Assembly: GCA_016871355.1 (NCBI GenBank)
Contig: VFZC01000006.1
Coordinates: 40,469-104,468 of the forward strand
DNA from: Actinomycetota bacterium
GTDB taxonomy: Bacteria; Actinomycetota; Acidimicrobiia; Acidimicrobiales; Ilumatobacteraceae
DNA length: 64,000 bases
Direction: 5' to 3'
Below the pieces are notes generated by a model. That model ran no database searches and was not told where the DNA came from. It saw nothing but the letters and a program-made list of their open reading frames with translations. The position numbers and the translations under genes were made by a program. Each line of letters starts with the position of its first letter. Within the stretch, counting starts at the first letter, position 1. Positions 6,550 to 15,419 of the stretch are shown in pieces.

Positions 6550-8970
6550 GTGGCTGCGAAGAAACAGAGCGCTGGTCGAGCCTCGTCTCGATCCGGGAAA
6601 GCTCCTGGTCGCACGCCATCGACCGACAACCCCACGTCAGCGTCGCCGCGACCCAAGCGCAGTTCGGGTGAAGTGCGCACGGCCATCTCGGGGCGCGAGA
6701 ACGAGTTGGGGGCCATCGCCGCCTTTGCGGTCGGCTTGTTGATCGCTCTGGCCGTGTACTTCAAGTTGGCCGGCCCGGTGGGTCGTGGCGCCGATGATGC
6801 ACTCGGCGCCGTCATGGGCTGGGGTCGATATCTGTTGACGTTCGTGGCGGCCGCGATCGGTGTTGCCCTGCTGCGCGGCGATTCCACTCCGAGCGGCACG
6901 AAGTTCGCTCTCGGTTGGGGCGGGGTCGGCATCGCCGCTCTCGGCCTCCTGCACGTGTTCCGCGGCCCTGACGGTTACACCGGTCTCGACGAATTGTCAC
7001 GCGCGGGCGGCTGGATCGGTGCGTTATTCGGCCAAACCCTCGATTCGTTGCTCGGCACGATCGGCGCGACGCTCGTGCTGGTGGCCGTCGGATTGGGTGG
7101 AGCACTGCTCATCACCACGTTGTCGATCGTGGGGGCCTACGGAAGTGTGCGCGACATCATGGGCCGACTCCTCGCGCGGCTGCGCGCGGGGGTGCGGGCC
7201 GCCGCCGATGATCTCGGTTCACTGCGTTCCGATCGCGAGGACGATGCGGTTGGCTCCACCGCGTCCGGAGTGGTGATCGAACCCGGATTCGCACCGCTCA
7301 TTCCGGCCCCGGCCGACGACGATCATGACGACAACGATCACGACGACGAAGAAGACGATGTCGATACCGACGACGAACGCGACCCGACGCCGATCCCGGC
7401 GGCCACGGGTGTGCGTAAGCCGTCGTTGCCGCCCATCGATCCGTCGATTCCGGTGAAGCAAGGCGAACTCGACGTGAAGGTTGCTCAGCCGCGCGGCGAC
7501 TGGGAGTTGCCGCCGTCGTCGTTCCTGGTTCGAACCGGTGCACAGTCGATCGACGAAGCCGAGATCGATCGCCGCGGACGCATTCTCGAAGACTCGTTGT
7601 CGTCGCACGGCGTCGAAGTGAGGTTGGTCGGCCGCACCGTGGGCCCCACCGTCACGCGATACGAACTCGAACTCGGACCGGGTGTGAAGGTTGCGCGCGT
7701 CACCAGCCTGCAAAAGGACATCGCCTACTCGTTGGCGGCGGTCGACGTGCGCATCCTGGCTCCGATCCCGGGTCGTTCGGCCATCGGTATCGAAGTGCCC
7801 AATTCGTCTCGCCAACTCGTCGCGCTGGGCGACCTGATGAACTCGGCCGAAGCCAAAGCGGCCAGCCATCCGCTCGACGTGGCCATCGGCAAGGACATCT
7901 CGGGTCGTTCGGTGTTCTTGAACCTCTCCACCACGCCGCACCTGCTCATCGCCGGTGCAACCGGGGCCGGTAAGTCGAGCGGTATCAACTGCATCATCAC
8001 GTCGTTGCTCATGCGCACCACGCCCGATCAGGTGAAACTCATCTTGGTCGACCCCAAACAGGTGGAGATGGGCCAGTACGCGCGACTTCCGCATCTGCTC
8101 ACGCAGCCGGTCGACAACCCGCGCAAGGCGGCCAACGCGCTGTCGTGGGCCGTGCGCGAGATGGAAAAGCGTTACGACATCCTCTACGAGATGGGCTACC
8201 GCGACATCACGGGCTACAACGCGGCCTTCGATCGCGGCGAGATCACACCCGCCCCCGGTTCCGATCGGGTGCTCGAGCGCATGAAGTACATCGTGGTCGT
8301 GGTCGACGAGTTGAACGACCTCATGATGGTGGCGGCGCGCGACGTGGAGGAGAGCATCACGCGTATCGCCCAGAAGGCGCGGGCGGTCGGTATCCACCTC
8401 ATCGTCGCGACGCAGCGCCCGTCGGTCAACGTGATCACCGGTGTGATCAAGGCCAACATTCCGGCCCGTATGGCCTTCGCGGTGTCGAGTCAGATGGACA
8501 GTCGCGTGATTCTCGACCAGATCGGCGCCGAGAAACTGGTGGGTCGCGGCGACATGTTACTGCTCCCCGGTAACACATCGGTCGCGCAACGTATTCAGGG
8601 TTGCTGGGTCACCGAAGACGAAGTGCGCAAAGTGGTGACGCACTGGCGTAAGCAGGCCCCCGAGGTCGAATACGTGAAGGGCGTCGAAGGTGATGAACCG
8701 TCGACGGGGAGTGCTGCCGGTTCGGCCATCACCGATTCGTACGGTGGCGGCGATGACGACGACGAGGCCCTGTTGCGTCAGGCCATCGAACTGGTGGTCC
8801 GATCACAGCTCGGTTCCACCTCGATGCTCCAGCGCAAACTCAAGGTCGGCTTCGCCCGAGCCGGGCGCATCATGGATCTCCTCGAAGAACGCGGTGTGGT
8901 GGGCCCGAGTTCCGGGAGCAAGGCCCGCGAGGTCCTCATGTCCGTCGAGGAACTCGAAGCCCAGGGCTGA
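6550..8970 (+). CDS. ftsK: DNA translocase FtsK/SpoIIIE
   Basis: 806 aa, GTG start. A membrane-anchored hexameric motor that pumps the chromosome terminus through the division septum. Residues 1-50 are basic and cytoplasmic; about four membrane segments follow (near 53-72, 95-108, 120-136, 168-197). An acidic Asp/Glu/His-rich linker runs 256-279. The alpha/beta motor carries Walker A GATGAGKS (469-476), LILVDPKQVEM and the Walker B-like IVVVVDEL. The C-terminal gamma winged helix (about 740-806, ending LEERGVVGPSSGSKAREVL) recognises KOPS-type sequences. All domains are present; the linker is short compared with the proteobacterial protein. Confidence 0.96.
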   Translation: MAAKKQSAGRASSRSGKAPGRTPSTDNPTSASPRPKRSSGEVRTAISGRENELGAIAAFAVGLLIALAVYFKLAGPVGRGADDALGAVMGWGRYLLTFVAAAIGVALLRGDSTPSGTKFALGWGGVGIAALGLLHVFRGPDGYTGLDELSRAGGWIGALFGQTLDSLLGTIGATLVLVAVGLGGALLITTLSIVGAYGSVRDIMGRLLARLRAGVRAAADDLGSLRSDREDDAVGSTASGVVIEPGFAPLIPAPADDDHDDNDHDDEEDDVDTDDERDPTPIPAATGVRKPSLPPIDPSIPVKQGELDVKVAQPRGDWELPPSSFLVRTGAQSIDEAEIDRRGRILEDSLSSHGVEVRLVGRTVGPTVTRYELELGPGVKVARVTSLQKDIAYSLAAVDVRILAPIPGRSAIGIEVPNSSRQLVALGDLMNSAEAKAASHPLDVAIGKDISGRSVFLNLSTTPHLLIAGATGAGKSSGINCIITSLLMRTTPDQVKLILVDPKQVEMGQYARLPHLLTQPVDNPRKAANALSWAVREMEKRYDILYEMGYRDITGYNAAFDRGEITPAPGSDRVLERMKYIVVVVDELNDLMMVAARDVEESITRIAQKARAVGIHLIVATQRPSVNVITGVIKANIPARMAFAVSSQMDSRVILDQIGAEKLVGRGDMLLLPGNTSVAQRIQGCWVTEDEVRKVVTHWRKQAPEVEYVKGVEGDEPSTGSAAGSAITDSYGGGDDDDEALLRQAIELVVRSQLGSTSMLQRKLKVGFARAGRIMDLLEERGVVGPSSGSKAREVLMSVEELEAQG

Positions 8971-9003
8971 CGTCCGGGTTCCCGGTCGTGGCATGATCTC
9001 GCC

Positions 9004-9939
9004 ATGACCACTGCACCGTCGTTCACCGAAGTCACCGCGGGCCTCAAGTTCCCCGAAGGTCCGATCGCCATGAAGGACGGCAGCGTCGTCCTGGTGGAGA
9101 TGTTCGGACCGCGCATCACACGCGTGTGGCCCGATGGTCGCAAGGAGACCGTGGCCGAGATCGCCGGTGGCCCCAACGGCGCCGCCATCGGACCCGACGG
9201 CGCGTTGTATCTGTGCAACAACGGTGGCTGCTTCACCGAAGTCGACTTCGGTGGCTTGTGCTTCCCCGGCCCGTTCGATCCGAAGAAGTACATCGGCGGC
9301 CGCATTCAGCGTGTCGATCTCGCGACCGGTGCAGTGACCGATCTCTACACGTCGTGCGGCGGTCGCGCGTTGCGCGCACCCAACGACCTCGTGTTCGACG
9401 GTCTGGGTGGCTTCTATTTCACCGATCACGGTATTCGCGACAACGAAGCGCGCACCGCCGACCTCACCGCGCTGTACTACGCCCAGGCCGACGGTTCGTC
9501 GATCAAGGAAGTCGCTTTCCCGGTGGAAGGTCCGAACGGCATCGGTTTGTCGCCTGATGGCAAGACGCTCTACTACGCCGAAACGCACACCGGCCGCGTG
9601 TTCAAGCGCGCGATCGTTGCCCCGGGCGAACTGGCACCCACCGCACCCGGTGACACGTCGTCGTTGCTATGCGGTCTGCCCGGACTGCAGTTGCTCGACT
9701 CGCTCGGCGTCGACGGTGCTGGCAACGTGTGCGTGGCAACGCTCGTGAACGGTGGCGTCACCGTCATCGCGCCGAACGGCGACGTCCTGCAGCACATCCC
9801 CACCGGCGATCTGCTCACCACCAACATCTGCTTCGCGGCCGATGGTTCGTCGACCGCGTGGATCACGCTGTCGGGCACCGGTCGATTGGTGAAGATGGAC
9901 TGGTCGTATCCGGGGCTGCGTTTGGCTCATTCGGCCTAA
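9004..9939 (+). CDS. SMP-30/gluconolactonase-like beta-propeller protein
   Basis: 311 aa. The repeated 'PNG...PDG..LYxxN' pattern (GGPNGAAIGPDGALYLCNN, RAPNDLVFDGLGGFYFTDHG, EGPNGIGLSPDGKTLYYAE) is that of the SMP-30/Gnl/LRE-like six-bladed propellers, calcium-dependent lactonases or related hydrolases. The conserved E18 (PEGP), N in APNDLV, N in PNGIG and the D in LDSLGVD probably bind the metal. No signal peptide is seen, so it is cytoplasmic. It sits between ftsK and rimO, where it has no obvious housekeeping job. The substrate is unknown; sugar lactone hydrolysis is the default guess. Confidence 0.88.
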   Translation: MTTAPSFTEVTAGLKFPEGPIAMKDGSVVLVEMFGPRITRVWPDGRKETVAEIAGGPNGAAIGPDGALYLCNNGGCFTEVDFGGLCFPGPFDPKKYIGGRIQRVDLATGAVTDLYTSCGGRALRAPNDLVFDGLGGFYFTDHGIRDNEARTADLTALYYAQADGSSIKEVAFPVEGPNGIGLSPDGKTLYYAETHTGRVFKRAIVAPGELAPTAPGDTSSLLCGLPGLQLLDSLGVDGAGNVCVATLVNGGVTVIAPNGDVLQHIPTGDLLTTNICFAADGSSTAWITLSGTGRLVKMDWSYPGLRLAHSA

Positions 9940-9952
9940 CCCACCCCGGGGG

Positions 9953-9958
9953 TAGCAT
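9953..9958 (+). promoter_or_regulatory. -10 element, probable leaderless promoter of rimO
   Basis: TAGCAT ends 9 nt before the GTG at 9967. It probably drives the rimO-pgsA-cinA unit, whose genes overlap or abut. Confidence 0.45.
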
Positions 9959-9966
9959 CGGGGGTC

Positions 9967-11235
9967 GTGGCTCAGCAGCGCTTCTATGTCGAGACGCTCG
10001 GCTGCCCGAAGAACCAGGTCGACTCCGACAAACTCATCGGCACGTTGTTGGCCGATGGCATGGTGCCCACCGACTCGGCCGAAGGGGCCGATCTGGTCGT
10101 GGTCAACACCTGCGCATTCATCGAAGACGCGCGGCGCGAATCGATCGACACCATCTTGGCGCTCGACGAACGGCGCAAGGCTTCGGCGCGCCTGGTGGTC
10201 ACCGGCTGCATGGCCGAGCGCTACGGCGACGAACTGGCCACGGCGCTGCCCGAAGTCGATCTGGTGGCCGGTTTCGGTGTTCCGGTCGCACCGGCGGCCA
10301 AGAAACTCATTCCGGTCTCGTCGAGTCCGGTGCCATCGCTCGATCTGCTGAATCTTCCGCGCCCGAAGTCGGTGTCGCCGTGGGCCTACGTCAAGATCGC
10401 CGAAGGCTGCGACCGCACGTGCGGCTTCTGCGCCATTCCGTCGTTCCGCGGACCGCAGCGCAGTCGCGACGTCGCGTCGATTCTGGCCGAGGTCGAACAA
10501 CTCGAAGCTCGTGAGATCGTGTTGGTCGCCCAAGACCTCGCGAGTTACGGCAAGGATCGCCCCGGCGAGTTGGGGGCCGGCAGCATCGTGCCGCTCGTGA
10601 AGTCGGTGTCGGCGCTCGTCGATCGCACTCGCTTGTTGTATCTCTACCCGAGCGATCTGAGCGACGAACTCATCGATGCCATCCTCGCGTCGGGTGTTCC
10701 GTACTTCGATCTCTCGCTCCAGCACGTGAGCAAGCCGCTGTTGCGTCGCATGCGCCGTTGGGGAGACGGTCAGCGATTCCTCGACCGCATCGCCGACATC
10801 CGCGCCCGCGAGGCGGCCGCGGCGTTCCGGAGCAACTTCATCGTCGGCTACCCGGGGGAGATCGAGGCCGATCACGATCAGTTGCTCGCCTTCGTGGAAG
10901 CGGCCCAACTCGACTGGTGCGGTTTCTTCGCGTACTCGCCCGAGGAAGGCACCTACGCCTACGACCTCGACGGCGCCGTGCCCGAATCGCTGGTGCGCGA
11001 ACGACTCTCCGAACTCTCCGAGTTGCAAGACGCGATCACCGCACGCAAGCGCGACGAGTTGATCGGGAGCACCATCGAGGTGTTGGTCGACACACCCGGA
11101 GTCGGTCGCAGTCATCGTGAGGCTCCCGAGATCGACGGAATCGTCGAACTGCCCGAATCGCTCGCGGTGGGCCAGTTCCACACGGTTCACGTCACCGACG
11201 CGTTGGGACCCGACTTGATCGCCGAGGCGATCTGA
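9967..11235 (+). CDS. rimO: Ribosomal protein S12 methylthiotransferase RimO
   Basis: 422 aa, GTG start. A radical-SAM methylthiotransferase that modifies an aspartate of ribosomal protein S12. The N-terminal UPF0004 domain has cluster cysteines C13, C49 and C81; the radical-SAM motif CDRTCGFC supplies C148, C152 and C155. The C-terminal TRAM-like region follows (about 355-420). ETLGCPKNQVDSD and SPWAYVKIAEGCD favour RimO over MiaB. It overlaps pgsA by one base (TGATG). Confidence 0.95.
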   Translation: MAQQRFYVETLGCPKNQVDSDKLIGTLLADGMVPTDSAEGADLVVVNTCAFIEDARRESIDTILALDERRKASARLVVTGCMAERYGDELATALPEVDLVAGFGVPVAPAAKKLIPVSSSPVPSLDLLNLPRPKSVSPWAYVKIAEGCDRTCGFCAIPSFRGPQRSRDVASILAEVEQLEAREIVLVAQDLASYGKDRPGELGAGSIVPLVKSVSALVDRTRLLYLYPSDLSDELIDAILASGVPYFDLSLQHVSKPLLRRMRRWGDGQRFLDRIADIRAREAAAAFRSNFIVGYPGEIEADHDQLLAFVEAAQLDWCGFFAYSPEEGTYAYDLDGAVPESLVRERLSELSELQDAITARKRDELIGSTIEVLVDTPGVGRSHREAPEIDGIVELPESLAVGQFHTVHVTDALGPDLIAEAI

Positions 11236-11780
11236 TGCCGGTCGATCCGAACGCCATCGCCACCTGGGCCAACGCCGTCACGGTTGGGCGCATCTTGTCG
11301 GCTCCCCTCATGTTCCTGGTGGTCCCCGACGGAACCAGTGGTTCCTGGGTCGCCTTGGCCGTGTGGTTCGTGCTGTGTGTGAGCGATGGTTTCGACGGCT
11401 ACCTGGCCCGTCGCCACGGAACCACCCGAGCCGGTGCGTTCCTCGATCCCTTGGCCGACAAGATCCTCGTTCTCATCGCCATGTTCACGTTGGTGAGCAA
11501 CGACATCTACTGGATCGTCCCGGTTCTCATCATCGCCGTGCGTGAAGTGGCCATCAGCATGTACCGCGTGGTGGTGGGTGCCCGCGGGGTGAGCATGCCA
11601 GCCAGTCGACTGGCCAAGTACAAGACGACCATTCAGCAGTTCAGCGTGGCCTTCGCCATCGCTCCGGTCACGGCCGAGAACGCCACCTGGCTCTGGAAGT
11701 GGTTGCTCTGGATCGCGGTGGTCCTCACCGTCACGAGTGGCTTGCAGTACTTGTGGCGAGCCCAGCGCCGGAGGACCTGA
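11235..11780 (+). CDS. pgsA: CDP-diacylglycerol--glycerol-3-phosphate 3-phosphatidyltransferase
   Basis: 181 aa integral membrane protein with several hydrophobic helices. Makes phosphatidylglycerophosphate, the precursor of phosphatidylglycerol and cardiolipin. The CDP-alcohol phosphotransferase signature begins at DGFDGYLARR and ends GAFLDPLADK. Between AR and the conserved G there are 7 residues instead of the usual 8, while the GxxxDxxxD half is intact. Its place between rimO and cinA fits actinobacterial synteny. A related CDP-alcohol transferase with another acceptor cannot be excluded. Confidence 0.9.
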   Translation: MPVDPNAIATWANAVTVGRILSAPLMFLVVPDGTSGSWVALAVWFVLCVSDGFDGYLARRHGTTRAGAFLDPLADKILVLIAMFTLVSNDIYWIVPVLIIAVREVAISMYRVVVGARGVSMPASRLAKYKTTIQQFSVAFAIAPVTAENATWLWKWLLWIAVVLTVTSGLQYLWRAQRRRT

Positions 11781-11781
11781 C

Positions 11782-13023
11782 GTGCGTTGTTCGGTGATCG
11801 CCGTCGGAACCGAGTTGCTTCTCGGTCAGATCGTCGACACGAATTCGTCCTGGATCGGCGAACGCCTGGCCGCCAACGGCATCGACTCGCACGTGCAGTT
11901 CAAGGTGGGCGACAACCATCGGCGCATCGTGTCCTTGCTGCGTGGCGCCCTCGACGAAGCCGATGCGGTGATCATGTGCGGCGGGCTCGGACCCACCCAC
12001 GACGATCTCACGCGCGAGGCGATCGCCGAGGTAATGGGTGTCGAGCTCGAGATGAATGATCGCGTGGCCGACGTGATCCGCGAGATCTTCTCGTCACGGG
12101 GTCGGCGCATGGCCGACAACAACTTGCGTCAGGCGATGGTGCCGCGCGCGGCCACGGTCATTCCGCAAACGCGCGGTACGGCCCCCGGACTCATCTGCCC
12201 GATCGGACCGAATGGTGACAAGGTCGTGTACGCGGTGCCGGGTGTGCCGCACGAGATGTACGACATGATGGAGCGCGCGGTGCTGCCCGATCTGCGACGA
12301 CGCATGGGTGACGTGAGTGTGATCGCCAGCAAAGTCGTGCGCACCTGGGGCGAGAGCGAGAGCGGTCTCAACGAACGCTTGGCCCCGCTCATCGAACGAC
12401 TCGACGTCGAAGGAAATCCGACCTTGGCGTTCCTCGCCAGCGGCTGGGAGGGCATCAAGGTGCGTCTCACCGCCAAGGGCGCCGACGCCGCGCGGGCCCA
12501 GGCGATCATCGATCGCTGGCTGCCCGAAGTGCATCGTCACGTGGGTGAGTTCGTGTTCGGTTACGACACCGACACGATGGAATCGGTCGTGCTCGATCTG
12601 CTCGACGCACGCGGCTGGTCGTTGGGCCTCGCCGAGTCGGTCACCGGGGGATTGGTGGCTGGTCGTATCACCGCGGTGCCGGGAGCCAGTCGCACGTTCA
12701 AGGGATCGATCGTGTCGTACGCGAGCGACGTGAAATTCGACGTGTTGTCGGTGCCGCACGGTCCGGTGGTGAGCGCGGAAGCCGCGGTCGCGATGGCCGA
12801 TGGTGCGCGCCGCGTGCTCGGAGCCGATGTCGGGCTCGCGCTCACCGGAGTGGCGGGACCATCCGAGCAGGACGACCAACCGGTCGGAACGTTGTGGGTC
12901 GGGCTGGCGTTGCCGAATCAGGCGACCACCGCCACACTGTTACGCATGCCGGGAACACGCGATCAGATGCGCCAGATGTCGGTCATCTCGGCCCTCGATC
13001 TTCTGCGAAGACGTCTCGCCTGA
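11782..13023 (+). CDS. cinA: CinA-family protein (competence/damage-inducible; NMN deamidase domain)
   Basis: 413 aa. The N-terminal MoaB/MogA-like (COG1058) domain contains AVGTELLLGQIVDTN and MCGGLGPTHDDLT; the C-terminal PncC-type nicotinamide-nucleotide amidase domain contains LAESVTGGLVAGRIT, GSIVSYASDVK and LTGVAGPS. The family hydrolyses NMN and ADP-ribose-type compounds to recycle pyridine nucleotides. The frame extends 45 nt upstream into pgsA, but GTG 11782 with ggagga at 11770-11775 is the proper start, two bases after the pgsA stop. The 3' end, including the stop, is tandemly duplicated. Confidence 0.95.
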   Translation: MRCSVIAVGTELLLGQIVDTNSSWIGERLAANGIDSHVQFKVGDNHRRIVSLLRGALDEADAVIMCGGLGPTHDDLTREAIAEVMGVELEMNDRVADVIREIFSSRGRRMADNNLRQAMVPRAATVIPQTRGTAPGLICPIGPNGDKVVYAVPGVPHEMYDMMERAVLPDLRRRMGDVSVIASKVVRTWGESESGLNERLAPLIERLDVEGNPTLAFLASGWEGIKVRLTAKGADAARAQAIIDRWLPEVHRHVGEFVFGYDTDTMESVVLDLLDARGWSLGLAESVTGGLVAGRITAVPGASRTFKGSIVSYASDVKFDVLSVPHGPVVSAEAAVAMADGARRVLGADVGLALTGVAGPSEQDDQPVGTLWVGLALPNQATTATLLRMPGTRDQMRQMSVISALDLLRRRLA

Positions 13024-13036
13024 GTACGCCTGAGTT
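13017..13036 (+). repeat. 10-bp tandem duplication across the cinA stop codon
   Basis: cgcctgagta (13017-13026) is followed by cgcctgagtt (13027-13036). The first copy contains the cinA TGA at 13021-13023 and the second repeats TGA in another frame. Confidence 0.7.
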
Positions 13037-13053
13037 CGTACCCTGTCTCATCG

Positions 13054-13127
13054 GCCCTCGTAGCTCAGTTGGATAGAGCAACGGCCTTCTAATCCGTAGC
13101 GCGCACGTTCGAATCGTGCCGAGGGCG
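13054..13127 (+). tRNA. tRNA-Arg (anticodon TCT)
   Basis: 74-nt cloverleaf. The acceptor stem gccctcg/cgagggc is a perfect 7 bp, the D-arm is gctc/gagc, and the anticodon TCT is at 13088-13090 within loop cttctaa. The T-arm gcacg-ttcgaat-cgtgc is perfect. The anticodon stem has one C-T mismatch at its bottom pair (13085/13093). The 3' CCA is not encoded. It reads AGA codons, rare in GC-rich genomes. Confidence 0.95.
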
Positions 13128-13148
13128 CCCAAATCGGCCAGTCGGGTC

Positions 13149-13154
13149 TAGAAT
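13149..13154 (+). promoter_or_regulatory. -10 element of the carD promoter
   Basis: TAGAAT, an excellent actinobacterial -10, lies 22 nt after the tRNA and 40 nt before the carD GTG. A leadered carD transcript is likely. Confidence 0.5.
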
Positions 13155-13193
13155 CTCACGTCGGCCTGCGTACCCCCAACGATCGAGGTTTTC

Positions 13194-13979
13194 GTGAAGT
13201 TCAAGAAGGGTGACACCATCATCTATCCCCAGCACGGGGCCTGCAAAGTGGTGGCGACCCGCAAGGAAGACCCGTTCGGTAGCGGCAAGCAGATCGAGTA
13301 CTTGGTGCTCAGCACGGTCATCGGCGAGATGATGCTCAAGGTCCCGATGGCGAAGGTCGACGACGTGGGTGTGCGTCCGCCGGTGTCGCCCGACGAGTTG
13401 GCCGACTTGGTCGCAGTGTTGGCCAAGCCCGATCCGCGCGTGCCGAGCAACTGGAGCCGCCGCTTCAAGAATCACCAGGAGAAGTTGAAGAGCGGTGACG
13501 TGTACCAGGTCGCCGAAGTGGTGCGAAACCTGTCGGCGCGTAATCGCGACGCCAGCCTGTCGGCCGCCGAGCGCACCATGTACGAGCGCGCTCGCGTCAA
13601 CTTGATCTCCGAAATCGCACCGGCGCTCAAGGTGTCGCCCGAGGAGGCCGAGCGCTATCTCGACGATGCGTTGGCCAAGGGAGTCTTGAAGGCCATCAAG
13701 GCCGCACCCAAGAAGACTGAAGCCGCGGCCCCGGCCGCTGCTGCCGAGCCGGCCAAGAAGTCAGACGCGAAGCCTGAGCCGGCCAAGAAGACAGAAGCGA
13801 AAGCCGAGCCGGCCAAGAAGTCAGAAGTAAAGAAGGCTGCTCCGGCCAAGAAGCCCGAAGCGAAGAAAGCCGCTCCGGCCAAGAAGCCAGCCGAGAAACC
13901 CGCAGCCAAGAAAGCAGAGCCGGCCAAGAAGGCTGTCGCGAAGAAAGCCGCTCCGGCCAAGAAGCCCGCCAAGAAGTAG
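13194..13979 (+). CDS. carD: CarD-family RNA polymerase-binding regulator with Lys/Ala/Pro-rich tail
   Basis: 261 aa, GTG start. Residues 1-165 match CarD/CdnL: the N-terminal Tudor-like RNAP beta-subunit-interacting domain (FKKGDTIIYPQHGACKV) and the helical DNA-binding domain with SNWSRR, whose W87 corresponds to the tryptophan that wedges the open promoter complex. CarD stabilises open complexes at rRNA and many other promoters. Residues 170-261 are an added low-complexity tail with seven PAKK units and many Ala/Glu, resembling histone H1 or mycobacterial HupB tails. Mycobacterial CarD is about 162 aa and ends before this point. The tail is encoded by imperfect 'ccggccaagaag' DNA repeats, so its length may vary between strains. 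Confidence 0.93.
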   Translation: MKFKKGDTIIYPQHGACKVVATRKEDPFGSGKQIEYLVLSTVIGEMMLKVPMAKVDDVGVRPPVSPDELADLVAVLAKPDPRVPSNWSRRFKNHQEKLKSGDVYQVAEVVRNLSARNRDASLSAAERTMYERARVNLISEIAPALKVSPEEAERYLDDALAKGVLKAIKAAPKKTEAAAPAAAAEPAKKSDAKPEPAKKTEAKAEPAKKSEVKKAAPAKKPEAKKAAPAKKPAEKPAAKKAEPAKKAVAKKAAPAKKPAKK

Positions 13980-13986
13980 TCGCTCG

Positions 13987-14008
13987 CCGAGGCCACGAGG
14001 TGGCTCGG
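13987..14008 (+). terminator. Hairpin after carD
   Basis: Stem ccgaggccac / gtggctcgg with a single bulged base and a gag loop, 7 nt after the carD stop. It lacks a T-tract, and the next gene's -10 element follows directly. Confidence 0.5.
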
Positions 14009-14014
14009 TAGGGT
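14009..14014 (+). promoter_or_regulatory. -10 element, leaderless promoter of the GS-like gene
   Basis: TAGGGT ends 7 nt before the ATG at 14021. No Shine-Dalgarno is present. Confidence 0.55.
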
Positions 14015-14020
14015 GCGCAC

Positions 14021-15406
14021 ATGGTGAAGTCCATGTTGAACAGGGTGTCGATCACGCGCGACGACCTGATGTCGAAGATCGCTCACGGCGAGATCGACAC
14101 GGTCATCATGGGCTTCCCCGATCGCTACGGGCGTCTGACCGGGAAGCGAACCGGGGCCCCGTTCTTCGTCGAGCACGTGGCCGACCACGGCACCGAGAAC
14201 TGCGACTACCTGCTCACGTGCGATCTCGATTATCAACCGCAGCCCGGATTCCGTTTTTCGAGTTTCGACAAGGGATACGGCGACATGGTGGCGCTGGCCG
14301 ATTGGTCGACGGTGCGCATCTTGCCCTGGGTTCCGAAAACCGCTCTGGTGGTGTGCGACTTGCGCACACCCGACGGCCAGCCGGTCGATGTCGCTCCACG
14401 CACGATCCTGGCTCGCCAAGAAGAGGCCGCCCGCACGCTCGGTTTCGCGCCCATGGTGGGCAGCGAGATCGAGTTCTTCCTGTTTCACGAGTCGTACGAG
14501 GAAGCGCACAGCCGCGGCTATCAGCACCTGCGTCCGCACTCGGCGTTCGCCGAGGACTACAACATCCTCGCCACGACACGTGACGAAGAAGTGATCGGCC
14601 GTATTCGACGTGCGCTGGTCGAAGCCGGCTGTCCGGTCGAGTTCTCGAAGGGTGAAGCCGGTGCGGGTCAGCACGAGATCAACATCGGCTACGCCTCGCC
14701 GCTCGAGATGGCCGATCGCAATCTCGTGTACAAGACGGCGGCCAAGGAGATTGCGGCCGCGGCCGGCAAGTCGATCACGTTCATGGCCAAGCCCGGTTTC
14801 CACGACGTGGGCTCGTCGTGTCATCTGCACGTGAGCCTCTGGAGTCTCGACGGCAAGACACCGGTGTTCCCCGATGACGATGGCCACTGGGGGATGAGCG
14901 ACACCTTCCGACACTTCCTCGCCGGACAAATCGCCACCGCGCGCGAGTTCTCGTTGCTCTGGGCCCCCACGGTCAACAGTTACAAACGCTTCCAGCCCGA
15001 ATCGTGGGCGCCCACCGGAGTCGGTTGGGGTGTCGACAATCGGACGCTCGGTTTCCGCAAGGTCGGCCACGGAGCGTCCGCGCGCGTCGAGAGTCGTATT
15101 CCCGGGGCCGACGCCATCAGCTATCTCGCGTTCGCCGGAGCCATTGCCGGCGGCTTGTACGGCATTCGCCATCGCCTCGAACTCTCGGCGCCGTACGAAG
15201 GCAACGGATACACCGCGCCCGACGTGGGTCGTATCCCGTGGAACCTGCCCGATGCGATCGAACTCTGGAGAACGAGCGACATCGCGCGCGAATGTTTCGG
15301 TGACGACGTGCACCACTGGATCCTGCGCTGTGCCGAATCCGAGTGGGAAGCGTTCAATCGCTCGGTCACCGACTGGGAACTCCGCCGCTACTTCGAGCGG
15401 ATCTGA
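14021..15406 (+). CDS. Glutamine synthetase family protein (gamma-glutamyl ligase-like)
   Basis: 461 aa. GS catalytic fold: MVGSEIEFFLF (metal ligands), AGAGQHEINI, the HxHVS segment CHLHVSLW, NSYKRF and FRKVGHGASARVESRIPGADA. It ends near GNGYTAPDVGRIPWNLPDAIELW, where housekeeping GlnA carries the adenylylated Tyr; that Tyr is absent. It therefore belongs with the GS-like ligases (PuuA, GlnA3/GlnA4 or FluG type) that glutamylate amines rather than assimilating ammonia. An SDR gene follows 13 bp after the stop, suggesting amine or alcohol catabolism. The substrate is not determinable. Confidence 0.88.
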   Translation: MVKSMLNRVSITRDDLMSKIAHGEIDTVIMGFPDRYGRLTGKRTGAPFFVEHVADHGTENCDYLLTCDLDYQPQPGFRFSSFDKGYGDMVALADWSTVRILPWVPKTALVVCDLRTPDGQPVDVAPRTILARQEEAARTLGFAPMVGSEIEFFLFHESYEEAHSRGYQHLRPHSAFAEDYNILATTRDEEVIGRIRRALVEAGCPVEFSKGEAGAGQHEINIGYASPLEMADRNLVYKTAAKEIAAAAGKSITFMAKPGFHDVGSSCHLHVSLWSLDGKTPVFPDDDGHWGMSDTFRHFLAGQIATAREFSLLWAPTVNSYKRFQPESWAPTGVGWGVDNRTLGFRKVGHGASARVESRIPGADAISYLAFAGAIAGGLYGIRHRLELSAPYEGNGYTAPDVGRIPWNLPDAIELWRTSDIARECFGDDVHHWILRCAESEWEAFNRSVTDWELRRYFERI

Positions 15407-15419
15407 CGAAAGGTTGTCC

